From Hyphomicrobiales bacterium (GTDB lineage Bacteria; Pseudomonadota; Alphaproteobacteria; Rhizobiales; Beijerinckiaceae), in contig JANYIH010000022.1 in assembly GCA_025358745.1 (NCBI GenBank), forward strand, positions 1-40,171: a stretch of DNA of 40,171 bases. Reading direction: 5' to 3'. Positions 26,700-35,476 of this stretch are shown one piece after another. A program made the translations under genes and the position numbers. Under the pieces are notes generated by a model that was given only the letters and a program-made list of their open reading frames with translations, searched no databases and was not told the DNA's origin. The number at the start of each line of letters is the position of its first letter. The first letter of the stretch is position 1.

Positions 26700-28043
26700 A
26701 TGGATCCATTCGATTTCGGCCAGGAAGCGCGGCGGCTGCGCGTGGGCACGCTTGTGCGGCTGCGCTGGATCGCGGCCGCCGGCCAGATCGCCGCGTTGCT
26801 GGTCGCAGCGTTCGCGCTGCATATCGCCTTTCCCCTGGGCTGGGCGGCGCTATGCATTGCGTTGCTGCTCGCTTTCAACGCGTTTCTGCGGCTGAGGTTT
26901 CCCCCCGCCAAGCGACTGGAGGAAAAGGCGACCACGTATATCTTGGCCGTCGATATCGCCCAGCTCGCCGTCCTGCTTTATCTCACTGGCGGCATCGCCA
27001 ATCCATTCGCCATGCTGCTGCTCGCGCCGACGATGATCTCGGCCGTGTCGCAGACCTGGGTCGAGACGGCCAAACTGCTGACGCTCGCGATCGCCTGCGC
27101 GTGCGCGGTGACGATCTGGCGCATCCCGATGCGCTTGTCGGACGGCGCCTTGTTCGATCCGCCCGCCATAGAATTGGGCGGCTTCCTGCTCGCCATCGTC
27201 GTCAGCGCGGTGTTCGTCGCGGTCTATGGCGGGCAGGTCGCCAAGGAGGCCCGCCAACTCGCCGGCGCGCTTGCCGCGACAGAGATGATTCTGGCCCGCG
27301 CGCAGCATCTGTCGCAGCTCGACGGGTTGGCGGCGGCGGCGGCGCATGAATTCGGCACGCCGCTGGCGACCCTGACCGTGATCGTCCACGAACTCGCCCA
27401 TCAGCCCGAAGTCGCCGCGTTGTGCGGCGACGACCTGTCGTTGGCGGCCCAGGAGCTTTCGCGCTGCCGCGCCATCCTCGGCCAGCTTTCCACCGCCAAC
27501 CGCCTCGCCCGCGAACCGTTCGACCGGGTGGAGTTGGAGGCGTTGCTGGAAGAGGTCGCCGCGCCGCATCGGTTGCAGGACATCGATATCGTCGCCAGCG
27601 CCCAAGGTGCGGAGCCTCCTCCGCAATGCGCCCGCAACCCGGCGCTGCTCTACGGATTGCGCAACCTCGCCGAAAACGCCGTCGCCTTCGCGGAAGGCCG
27701 AGTGACGATTAAAGCGAGCTGGCGCCGCGACCGGGTCGAGATATGCATCGAAGACGACGGGCCGGGCTTTCCCGCCGCCGTGTTGCAGCGCCTGGGCGAG
27801 CCCTATATCTCGGACCGTGCCGCGGCGCGCCATTCCGAGGCCGAAGCGGGCCTTGGACTTGGCCTGTTCATCGCCAAGGCCTTGCTGGAGCGCACCGGAG
27901 CGGAGCTGACAATCGGCAACCTGCCCTGGCCCCATCATGGCGCGCGCGCCCTGGTCGCCTGGCCGCGCGAGTTGTTCGAGCCAGGTGAACGCTCCGCCCC
28001 TGCGGACGACAAACTCTCCGCCCTCTCAGTGGGAAGCGCATGA
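26700..28043 (+). CDS. regB: Redox sensor histidine kinase RegB/PrrB/ActS
   Basis: Quinone-site motif GGIANPF, H-box AAAAHEFGTPLATL, redox Cys context ELSRCRAILGQLS, N-box LRNLAENAV, GLGLGLFIAKALL. Confidence 0.92.
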   Translation: MDPFDFGQEARRLRVGTLVRLRWIAAAGQIAALLVAAFALHIAFPLGWAALCIALLLAFNAFLRLRFPPAKRLEEKATTYILAVDIAQLAVLLYLTGGIANPFAMLLLAPTMISAVSQTWVETAKLLTLAIACACAVTIWRIPMRLSDGALFDPPAIELGGFLLAIVVSAVFVAVYGGQVAKEARQLAGALAATEMILARAQHLSQLDGLAAAAAHEFGTPLATLTVIVHELAHQPEVAALCGDDLSLAAQELSRCRAILGQLSTANRLAREPFDRVELEALLEEVAAPHRLQDIDIVASAQGAEPPPQCARNPALLYGLRNLAENAVAFAEGRVTIKASWRRDRVEICIEDDGPGFPAAVLQRLGEPYISDRAAARHSEAEAGLGLGLFIAKALLERTGAELTIGNLPWPHHGARALVAWPRELFEPGERSAPADDKLSALSVGSA

Positions 28044-28591
28044 ACGATTCGACCCGTTCTCCCGACGCCGACCGGACGCTGCTGATCGTCGACGACGACA
28101 AGCCTTTCTGCGACCGCCTCGCGCGCGCTCTGGCCGCGCGCGGCTTCGTTGTCCGCACCGCCAACAGTGTCGCGGAAGGCGCAGCGGCGCTTGGCGAAAG
28201 CGCGCCCGCCTTCGCCGTATTCGACCTGAAGCTCGGCGACGGCAGCGGGCTCGACCTGATGCGGGCGCTGAAAGCCAGCCGCCCCGACGCACGCGCCGTG
28301 ATCCTGACCGGATATGGCGCGATCGCCACCGCGGTGACCGCGGTCAAGCTCGGCGCGTTCGACTTTCTCGCCAAGCCCGTCAACGCCGACGAAGTCGTCG
28401 CCGCGCTTTCCGCCGGCGTCGAAACGCGCCCGGAAGAACCTGACCAGCCGATGTCGGCCGACCGGGCGCGCTGGGAACACATCCAGCGCGTGTACGAATC
28501 CTGCGACCATAACGTGTCGGAGACCGCGCGGCAGCTCAGCATGCATCGGCGCACATTGCAGCGCATTTTGGCCAAACGCGCGCCAAAATGA
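28040..28591 (+). CDS. regA: Response regulator RegA/PrrA/ActR
   Basis: LLIVDDDKPFCDRLARAL, ILTGYGAIATAVTAVKLGAFDFLAKPVNADEVVAAL and Fis-type HTH NVSETARQLSMHRRTLQRILAKRAPK. Confidence 0.95.
   Translation: MNDSTRSPDADRTLLIVDDDKPFCDRLARALAARGFVVRTANSVAEGAAALGESAPAFAVFDLKLGDGSGLDLMRALKASRPDARAVILTGYGAIATAVTAVKLGAFDFLAKPVNADEVVAALSAGVETRPEEPDQPMSADRARWEHIQRVYESCDHNVSETARQLSMHRRTLQRILAKRAPK
28564..28590. other. Perfect inverted repeat at the 3' end of regA
   Basis: CATTTTGGC (28564-28572) / GCCAAAATG (28582-28590), 9-nt spacer, reaching into the regA stop codon. Confidence 0.55.
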
Positions 28592-28657
28592 GCGCCGGCG
28601 CGCCTAACGATTCAGCAGCGATTTGCCGATAACGCGGCATTGAGCGCCGCATGGCTT

Positions 28658-28673
28658 TGGCATGAGCTTTGCG
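28658..28673 (+). promoter_or_regulatory. Sigma-54 (-24/-12) promoter candidate upstream of urtA
   Basis: TGGCATGAGCTTTGCG against consensus TGGCACNNNNNTTGCW; GG and GC separated by exactly 10 nt; ~53 nt before the urtA ATG. Confidence 0.7.
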
Positions 28674-28725
28674 ACCCCTGGAGCGCACGGGCATCGCGCC
28701 CGCTTGATCCACATGGGGTGCGAAT

Positions 28726-30018
28726 ATGTTAATCTCCAGGCGTACGATAACGGGCGCGCTCGGCGCGCTCGCGCTGGGCGCGTCGGCTCTGACGAGCTTC
28801 GCCGCGCGGGCCCAGGACACAATCAAGATCGGCATTCTCCACTCGCTCTCCGGCACCATGGCGATCAGCGAAACCACGTTGAAAGACGTGATGTTGATGC
28901 TGATCGACGAGCAGAACAAGAACGGCGGCGTGCTGGGCAAGAAGCTTGAAGCGGTCGTTGTCGATCCCGCCTCCAACTGGCCGCTGTTCGCCGAAAAGGC
29001 CAAGGAACTGATCGCCAAGGACAAGGTGTCGGTGGTGTTCGGCTGCTGGACTTCCGTTTCCCGCAAGTCCGTGTTGCCGGTGTTCAAGGAACTCAACTCC
29101 ATCCTGTTCTACCCCGTGCAATATGAGGGCGAAGAGAGCGAGCGCAACGTGTTTTACACCGGCGCCGCCCCCAACCAGCAGGCGATTCCCGCCGTCGACT
29201 ATCTCATGAGCGCGGACGGCGGTTCGGTGAAGCGCTGGGTGCTCGAAGGCACAGACTACGTCTATCCGCGCACCACCAACAAGATCCTCGAAGCCTATCT
29301 GAAAGCCAAAGGCGTCGCGCCGGAAGACATCACGATCAACTACACGCCGTTCGGTTTCTCCGACTGGCAGACCGAAGTGACCAAAATCAAGGCGTTCGGC
29401 TCGGCGGGCAAGAAGACGGCGGTGGTCTCCACCATCAACGGCGACGCCAACGTGCCGTTCTACAAAGAACTCGGCAATCAAGGCCTCAAGGCCACCGAAA
29501 TCCCCGTCGTCGCCTTCTCCGTCGGCGAAGAGGAACTCGCTGGTCTCGACACCAAGCCGCTGCTGGGACATCTCGCCGCATGGAACTATTTTGAATCGAT
29601 CGACACGCCGGAAAGCAAGACTTTCATCGAAAAATGGCACGCTTTCACCAAGAACTCGAAGCGCACCACCAACGACCCCATGGAAGCGCATTACATCGGT
29701 TTCAACATGTGGGTGAAGGCGGTTGAAAAGGCCGGAACGGTCGATCCCGACAAGGTGATCGCGGCGCTGCCCGGCACTGAGCAGAAGAACTTGACGGGCG
29801 GAACCGCCGTGATGCTGCCCAACCATCACATCAGCAAGCCGGTAATGATCGGCGAAATCCGCGCCGACGGCCAGTTGGACACGGTGTGGCAGACCAAGGG
29901 CCTCGTCCCCGGCGCCGCCTGGTCGCCCTATCTCGAAGGTTCGAAGGACCTCGTCGCCGATTGGGTGGATTTGAAATGCGGAAACTATAACAAGACCACC
30001 AAGAAGTGCGGCGGCTGA
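28726..30018 (+). CDS. urtA: Urea ABC transporter substrate-binding protein
   Basis: IKIGILHSLSGTMAISETTLKDVMLMLIDEQNKNGGVLGKKLEAVVVDPASNWPLFAEKAKELI...FGCWTSVSRKSVLPVFKELNSILFYPVQYEGEE, diagnostic UrtA. Confidence 0.97.
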   Translation: MLISRRTITGALGALALGASALTSFAARAQDTIKIGILHSLSGTMAISETTLKDVMLMLIDEQNKNGGVLGKKLEAVVVDPASNWPLFAEKAKELIAKDKVSVVFGCWTSVSRKSVLPVFKELNSILFYPVQYEGEESERNVFYTGAAPNQQAIPAVDYLMSADGGSVKRWVLEGTDYVYPRTTNKILEAYLKAKGVAPEDITINYTPFGFSDWQTEVTKIKAFGSAGKKTAVVSTINGDANVPFYKELGNQGLKATEIPVVAFSVGEEELAGLDTKPLLGHLAAWNYFESIDTPESKTFIEKWHAFTKNSKRTTNDPMEAHYIGFNMWVKAVEKAGTVDPDKVIAALPGTEQKNLTGGTAVMLPNHHISKPVMIGEIRADGQLDTVWQTKGLVPGAAWSPYLEGSKDLVADWVDLKCGNYNKTTKKCGG

Positions 30019-30094
30019 CGTCTTCAACTTAAGCGCGGATGCGGGGGCCTCGTCTCCCGCATGTTCGAACGAATGGAAAAGCATCCTGTGCGAC

Positions 30095-30115
30095 GGGAAG
30101 CGCGCTGCGCTTCCC
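30095..30115. repeat. Hairpin between urtA and urtB
   Basis: GGGAAGCGC-GCT-GCGCTTCCC, perfect 9-bp stem, 3-nt loop; resembles the hairpin at 21329-21349. Confidence 0.7.
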
Positions 30116-30171
30116 AACCATTGCATTCGCGGTGCGCCGCCGAGCAATCAACCTGGGGCGCGCCGCCAATC

Positions 30172-31818
30172 ATGACGCACGCAATCGCTGAAACGATCTT
30201 GAGCGCGCACCTGCGCCTTCGGGCGATTTCAACTCACGCCTTCGCCCTGCTGCTGGCGGCCTTGCTGCTGCTCAGCGTGTCGACTCCCACGCATGCCGAC
30301 GCGTTGGACGAGGCCTTCGTCAAGCTTTACGCCGACAATTTCCAGCAGACGGAGCAGGCCGTCGCCGGCATCGCCGCCTCGGGCGCGCCGCATGCCGCCG
30401 AGACGCTGGACGCGCTGCGCGACGGCCGGTTGTTTGCCAACGCAGACGCCAAGCGCATTCTCTACAAGACCACCGCGGGCGACGCCTTCGACGCCATGAC
30501 CGGCGGGAAGGTCGACAATCTCGACGGCTTCAAGAAGGTCCGCATCAACAATGGCGTTCGGCGCGCCCTCGACGCGGCGATGGGCGCGCTGGGCGTCGGC
30601 GCGGCGGATCCACAGCGCCGCATTCACGCCGCGCACGAACTGTTCAACAATCCCAATCCGACCACGCTGCCCATCATCGACGCGCAACTGGCGAAAGAAG
30701 CCAACGCGGACGCCAAATCGGCGCTGGAGGAAGCCCGCGCGGCGATCGTCGCCGCAACCCCGGGCGCCGGCAACGCAGACGCGCTGCGCGCGATAGAGGC
30801 GCTTGCCGCGCGCGGCGACAAGGCGGCCCAGAACCATATCGCCACGCTTGCGGCCAAGCGCGACGATCCTGCGATCCGTACGGCGGCCGACGCGGCGATC
30901 GCGCGCATCGATCGCTCGCTGTTCCTCTGGGGTCTCGCGCAAAACGGCTGGTACGGATTGTCGACGGCCTCCGTATTGCTGCTGGCGGCGATCGGGCTCG
31001 CCATCACCTTCGGCGTGATGGGCGTCATCAACATGGCGCATGGCGAAATGGTGATGCTCGGCGCCTATTCCACCTATGCCATGCAAATGCTGCTCCCCGC
31101 CTCGATGACGAACTGGTCGGTGCCGCTGGCGTTGCCGCTGGCCTTCGTCGTCTCCGCCATCGCCGGCGTCGTGATCGAGCGCTTCGTCGTGCGTTACCTC
31201 TACACCCGGCCGCTCGACACGCTGCTGGCGACCTGGGGCGTTTCGCTGATTCTGCAACAGGCGGTGCGCACCCTGTTCGGCGCGAGCAACCGGCAGGTCT
31301 ATTCGCCGCCGTTCCTCTCCGGCGCCTATCATTGGGGCGGGTTGGAGATCACCAACAACCGACTCTGGATCATACTGCTCTCTGGCGCCGTGTTCGCCGC
31401 GCTGTTGTTCGTTCTGCACGCGACTTCGTTCGGCTTGCAAATGCGGGCGGTGACGCAGAACCGGCGGATGGCTTCCGCGATGGGCATTTCGACCGCGCGC
31501 GTGGACATGATGGCGTTCGCGCTGGGATCGGGTGTCGCCGGCATCGCCGGGGTCGCGCTGTCGCAGATCGACAATGTCTCGCCCAATCTGGGGCAGGGTT
31601 ATATCGTCGACAGTTTCATGGTTGTGGTGTTCGGCGGCGTCGGCAATCTCTGGGGCGCGGCGCTCGGCGCGGTGACGCTGGGTCTCGCCAACAAGATACT
31701 TGAGCCTCTCATCGGCGCAGTGCAGGGACAGATCGCCTTGCTGGTCTTCATCATCCTGTTCATCCAGAAGCGGCCGCGCGGCCTATTCGCCCAGAAGGGC
31801 CGGGCGGTGGAATCGTGA
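30172..31818 (+). CDS. urtB: Urea ABC transporter permease UrtB
   Basis: Long periplasmic N-terminal domain typical of UrtB, then GLAITFGVMGVINMAHGEMVMLGAYSTYAMQ. Start at 30172 within ORF 30061..31818. Confidence 0.95.
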   Translation: MTHAIAETILSAHLRLRAISTHAFALLLAALLLLSVSTPTHADALDEAFVKLYADNFQQTEQAVAGIAASGAPHAAETLDALRDGRLFANADAKRILYKTTAGDAFDAMTGGKVDNLDGFKKVRINNGVRRALDAAMGALGVGAADPQRRIHAAHELFNNPNPTTLPIIDAQLAKEANADAKSALEEARAAIVAATPGAGNADALRAIEALAARGDKAAQNHIATLAAKRDDPAIRTAADAAIARIDRSLFLWGLAQNGWYGLSTASVLLLAAIGLAITFGVMGVINMAHGEMVMLGAYSTYAMQMLLPASMTNWSVPLALPLAFVVSAIAGVVIERFVVRYLYTRPLDTLLATWGVSLILQQAVRTLFGASNRQVYSPPFLSGAYHWGGLEITNNRLWIILLSGAVFAALLFVLHATSFGLQMRAVTQNRRMASAMGISTARVDMMAFALGSGVAGIAGVALSQIDNVSPNLGQGYIVDSFMVVVFGGVGNLWGAALGAVTLGLANKILEPLIGAVQGQIALLVFIILFIQKRPRGLFAQKGRAVES

Positions 31819-32912
31819 ACAACGCTCTCGATCGCGCCGGTTGGATCTTTGTCGCAATCATGGCGCTGGCCGCCGTGCTCGTGCCCGTCGCGGCATTGGG
31901 AACGCCGGAAGGCGCGTTGGTCCATATGCCAAGTTATCTCGTGCAGCTGCTCGGCAAATATCTGTGTTACGCCATTCTCGCCATCGCGCTCGATCTGGTG
32001 TGGGGCTATTGCGGCATCCTGTCGCTGGGCCATGGCGCGTTTTTCGCGCTCGGCGGTTATGCGATGGGCATGTATCTGATGCGCCAGATCGGCGCGCGCG
32101 GCGTCTACGCCAATCCGTTGCTGCCCGATTTCATGGTGTTCCTGAACTGGAAGGCGTTGCCGATCGCCTGGTGGGGGTTCAACTCGTTCGCATACGCCAT
32201 GCTGATGGTGGTGCTGGTTCCCGGGTTGCTGGCGCTGGGGTTCGGTTGGTTCGCGTTTCGCTCGCGCGTGACCGGCGTTTATCTCTCCATCATCACGCAG
32301 GCGATGACCTTTGCATTGTTCAAGGAATTCTTCCGCAACGATTTCGGCTTCGGCGGCAACAATGGCCTCACCGATTTCAAGGACATTCTCGGGTTTCCGC
32401 TGCAATCGGACGCGGTGAAGGCGGGACTGTTCTGCGTGACGGCTCTGTTCGTGAACCTCAGCTATCTCGTTTCGCGCGCCATTGTGCGCTCCAAATACGG
32501 CAAGGCGCTGATTGCGACGCGCGACGCGGAGAGCCGGATGCGCTTTCTTGGCTATCGCGTCGAGAACATCAAACTGTTCGCCTTCGTCGTTTCCGCCGTC
32601 ATGGCGGGCGTCGGCGGCGCTCTCTATGTGCCGCAGGTCGGCATCATCAACCCCAGCGAATTCGCGCCCGGCAATTCCATCGAGGCGGCGATCTGGGTCG
32701 CGGTTGGCGGGCGGGGCACGCTGGTGGGCGCCGCGATCGGCGCCATCGCGGTCAATTTCGGCAAGACCTATTTCACCGGCGCGCTGCCGGAATATTGGTT
32801 GTTCGCGCTGGGAGCTTTGTTCGTCGGCGTCACGCTGTTTTTCCCCGCGGGGTTGATGGGGGCGTTGTCGTGGCGCTGGAAGCAGCGCGCGCCGAAGGAG
32901 ACAGGGACATGA
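31815..32912 (+). CDS. urtC: Urea ABC transporter permease UrtC
   Basis: LLGKYLCYAILAIALDLVWGYCGILSLGHGAFFALGGYAMGMYLMRQIG; 4-nt overlap with urtB. Confidence 0.95.
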   Translation: MNNALDRAGWIFVAIMALAAVLVPVAALGTPEGALVHMPSYLVQLLGKYLCYAILAIALDLVWGYCGILSLGHGAFFALGGYAMGMYLMRQIGARGVYANPLLPDFMVFLNWKALPIAWWGFNSFAYAMLMVVLVPGLLALGFGWFAFRSRVTGVYLSIITQAMTFALFKEFFRNDFGFGGNNGLTDFKDILGFPLQSDAVKAGLFCVTALFVNLSYLVSRAIVRSKYGKALIATRDAESRMRFLGYRVENIKLFAFVVSAVMAGVGGALYVPQVGIINPSEFAPGNSIEAAIWVAVGGRGTLVGAAIGAIAVNFGKTYFTGALPEYWLFALGALFVGVTLFFPAGLMGALSWRWKQRAPKETGT

Positions 32913-33670
32913 GCGAGGAGAACGCCAGGCTCACCTCCTCGCTGCTCTACCTCGACGACGTGCAGGTGACCTTCGACGGATATCGTGCGCTGCGCGGTCT
33001 CTCGCTGGTGTTGGCGCCGGGCGAGATGCGCGCGATCATCGGCCCCAACGGCGCCGGCAAGACGACGATGATGGACGTCATCACCGGCAAGACGCGGCCC
33101 GATGTGGGCGAAGTCTATTTCGAAGGTCGGCACGATCTCACCCAGCTTGACGAGGCGGAGATCGCCACGCTCGGGGTTGGCCGCAAGTTCCAGAAGCCGA
33201 CTGTGTTCGAGAACCATACGGTCCACGACAACATTCTGCTCGCCGCCAAGGCGCCGCGCAGCGTACGCGCAACGTTGCGCGCGAGGCCGACGCCGGAGTC
33301 GGGTCGGGCGATCGAGCGCATTCTGGAGCGCATTCGCCTGACGAACGTGCGAGATTGGCGGGCGGGCGCGTTGAGCCACGGGCAGAAGCAATGGCTGGAG
33401 ATCGGCATGTTGCTCGCGCAGGACCCAAAGCTTTTGCTGGTCGACGAGCCTGTGGCGGGCATGACCGATTCCGAGACCGCCGAGACCGCCGCAATGCTGA
33501 AGGAGATCGCCAGAGAGCATTCCGTCGTGGTGGTTGAACACGACATGGCGTTTGTGCGCGAGCTGGACGTCAAAGTGACGGTTTTGCATGAGGGCGCGGT
33601 CCTCGCGGAGGGTTCGCTCGATCAGGTGAGCGCCGACGAGCGCGTCGTCGAAGTTTATCTTGGACGCTAG
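32909..33670 (+). CDS. urtD: Urea ABC transporter ATP-binding protein UrtD
   Basis: GPNGAGKTTMMDVITGKTRPDVGEVYFEGRHDLTQLDEAEIA...GRKFQKPTVFENHTVHDNILLAAK; start 32909 within ORF 31700..33670. Confidence 0.95.
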   Translation: MSEENARLTSSLLYLDDVQVTFDGYRALRGLSLVLAPGEMRAIIGPNGAGKTTMMDVITGKTRPDVGEVYFEGRHDLTQLDEAEIATLGVGRKFQKPTVFENHTVHDNILLAAKAPRSVRATLRARPTPESGRAIERILERIRLTNVRDWRAGALSHGQKQWLEIGMLLAQDPKLLLVDEPVAGMTDSETAETAAMLKEIAREHSVVVVEHDMAFVRELDVKVTVLHEGAVLAEGSLDQVSADERVVEVYLGR

Positions 33671-33676
33671 AGAACG

Positions 33677-34372
33677 ATGCTGAAAGTCGAGAACGTCAAT
33701 CTGTTCTATGGCGCGGCGCAGGCGTTGCGCGGCGTTTCGCTGTCGGCGGCGATCGGCCGCGTCACCTGCGTGCTCGGCCGCAATGGCGTGGGCAAATCGT
33801 CCCTGTTGCGCGCCATCGTGGGCCATCAACCGATCCGCGACGGCGCGATCCAATGGCGCGACGAGGAGATTTCCGCGTTGCCGGCTTATGTCAGGGCGCG
33901 CAAGGGTCTCGGCTACGTTCCGCAGGGGCGCGAGATATTCCCGCTACTGACGGTTCGGGAAAACCTGCAGACAGGGCTGGTCGCGCAGCCGCGCGACAAG
34001 CGGGCGATGGATGATGAGGTCTTCAACCTGTTTCCGGTGCTGCGCGACATGCTGGGACGTCGCGGCGGCGATCTCTCCGGCGGGCAACAGCAGCAACTGG
34101 CCATCGCGCGCGCTCTGTTGACGCGGCCGAAACTGTTGATCCTGGACGAGCCGACCGAGGGGATTCAACCCTCGATCATCCGCGACATCGGCCGCGCAAT
34201 CCTCTATCTGCGTCAACGCGGCGATCTCGCGATTCTCATCGTCGAGCAATATTTCGAATGGGCGCGCGATCTGGCAGACGACTATATCGTGATGGAGCGC
34301 GGGGCCGTCGTGCTGGCGGGCGAACGCAAGGACATGGTTGAAGCTGACGTGCGTAAGCGGCTCGCGGTTTGA
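33677..34372 (+). CDS. urtE: Urea ABC transporter ATP-binding protein UrtE
   Basis: MLKVENVNLFYGAAQALRGVSL...GRNGVGKSSLLRAIVG...LDEPTEGIQPSIIRDIGRAI. Confidence 0.95.
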   Translation: MLKVENVNLFYGAAQALRGVSLSAAIGRVTCVLGRNGVGKSSLLRAIVGHQPIRDGAIQWRDEEISALPAYVRARKGLGYVPQGREIFPLLTVRENLQTGLVAQPRDKRAMDDEVFNLFPVLRDMLGRRGGDLSGGQQQQLAIARALLTRPKLLILDEPTEGIQPSIIRDIGRAILYLRQRGDLAILIVEQYFEWARDLADDYIVMERGAVVLAGERKDMVEADVRKRLAV

Positions 34373-34450
34373 CCACGTCTCGGCAAAGCGCGGGGCGCGG
34401 CGGCTAGCCGCAAGGTCGGGGCAAGTGAGCGACCTCAGTGTCGTCACCCG

Positions 34451-35467
34451 ATGACCGATCTCATTCATACCGTCGCGGATCTGATTGACGAACGCGATCG
34501 CGAAGGTCTTGAAGTGACGCTGGCGCGCGTCACGTTCGGGATGGCGCGCGCACGCGCGTTGACGTACTGGCGCGTGTTCCGTCGCGGGGATGGGGTGTGG
34601 CTGCGCATGCGCGTCGCGTTGCCCGAGCATTTGGGACCGGCGAAAGCGGGGACCGATGACATGCGGCTAGCTGCGGCATCGGAAGGTCTGCGGCTCGCCT
34701 ATGAGAGCAGAAATCTTGTGCGCTGGCGCGATCGGCCTGGACATCCCAAGGGCTGCGTTCTGCCGGTGCAGGGCGCCAACGAGGTGCTCGGGTTGATCGA
34801 GATCGCGGTCGATAGCGATATCGACCGTGAACGTCAGTCGCTACTCGCCGGCATGTTGCGAATCTATCGCAGCCATCTGGCCGCGCTCGATTATGGCGAC
34901 GTCGACGAATTGACCCGGCTCTCCAATCGACGCACGTTTGACGATCAGTTCTCCCGCTTCGTCCAGGCCGAGGGGCGCCGCCACGGGGTGCGGCGGATGG
35001 ACGATGTCTGGGGCGCGCGCTCGCATCTCGCCGTCGCCGACATCGACTTCTTCAAGCAGGTCAACGACCGCTTCGGACATCCCTATGGCGACGAAGTGCT
35101 GGTGCTGTTCGCGGGTCTGATGCGCGCGTCATTTCGCGAAACCGACAAGTTGTTCCGCTTCGGCGGCGAGGAATTCGTTGTCCTGATGGCGAATTGTTCG
35201 CTCGATGACGCGTTGGCGGCGTTCGAGCGCTTTCGCGCCTCGGTGGCGGCCTACAATTTCCCGCAGGTGGGGCAGGTCACCGTCAGCATAGGCGTCACGT
35301 CGCTGCGCCTGCACGACAATGGCTCGGCTGCGTTCGGCCGCGCCGACCAGGCGCTCTACGCCGCCAAGCGCCGGGGTCGAAATCGCGTGCTGCTGTACGA
35401 GGCATTGCAGGAATCCTCGGCGCTGGAGTCGCTGCGAAAGCCGTCAACGGAAGTTGAGCTATTCTGA
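34451..35467 (+). CDS. Diguanylate cyclase (GGDEF domain)
   Basis: DELTRLSNRRTFDDQF...VADIDFFKQVNDRFGHPYGDEVL...RETDKLFRFGGEEFVVLM; A-site GGEEF and RxxD I-site five residues upstream. Confidence 0.93.
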   Translation: MTDLIHTVADLIDERDREGLEVTLARVTFGMARARALTYWRVFRRGDGVWLRMRVALPEHLGPAKAGTDDMRLAAASEGLRLAYESRNLVRWRDRPGHPKGCVLPVQGANEVLGLIEIAVDSDIDRERQSLLAGMLRIYRSHLAALDYGDVDELTRLSNRRTFDDQFSRFVQAEGRRHGVRRMDDVWGARSHLAVADIDFFKQVNDRFGHPYGDEVLVLFAGLMRASFRETDKLFRFGGEEFVVLMANCSLDDALAAFERFRASVAAYNFPQVGQVTVSIGVTSLRLHDNGSAAFGRADQALYAAKRRGRNRVLLYEALQESSALESLRKPSTEVELF

Positions 35468-35476
35468 AGCACAGAT

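Noticed and set aside
28490-28657. NtrC enhancer sites upstream of urtA
   Set aside because: TGCA-N11-TGCA near 28545 has the wrong spacing for the TGCAC-N7-GTGCA consensus; nothing convincing by eye.
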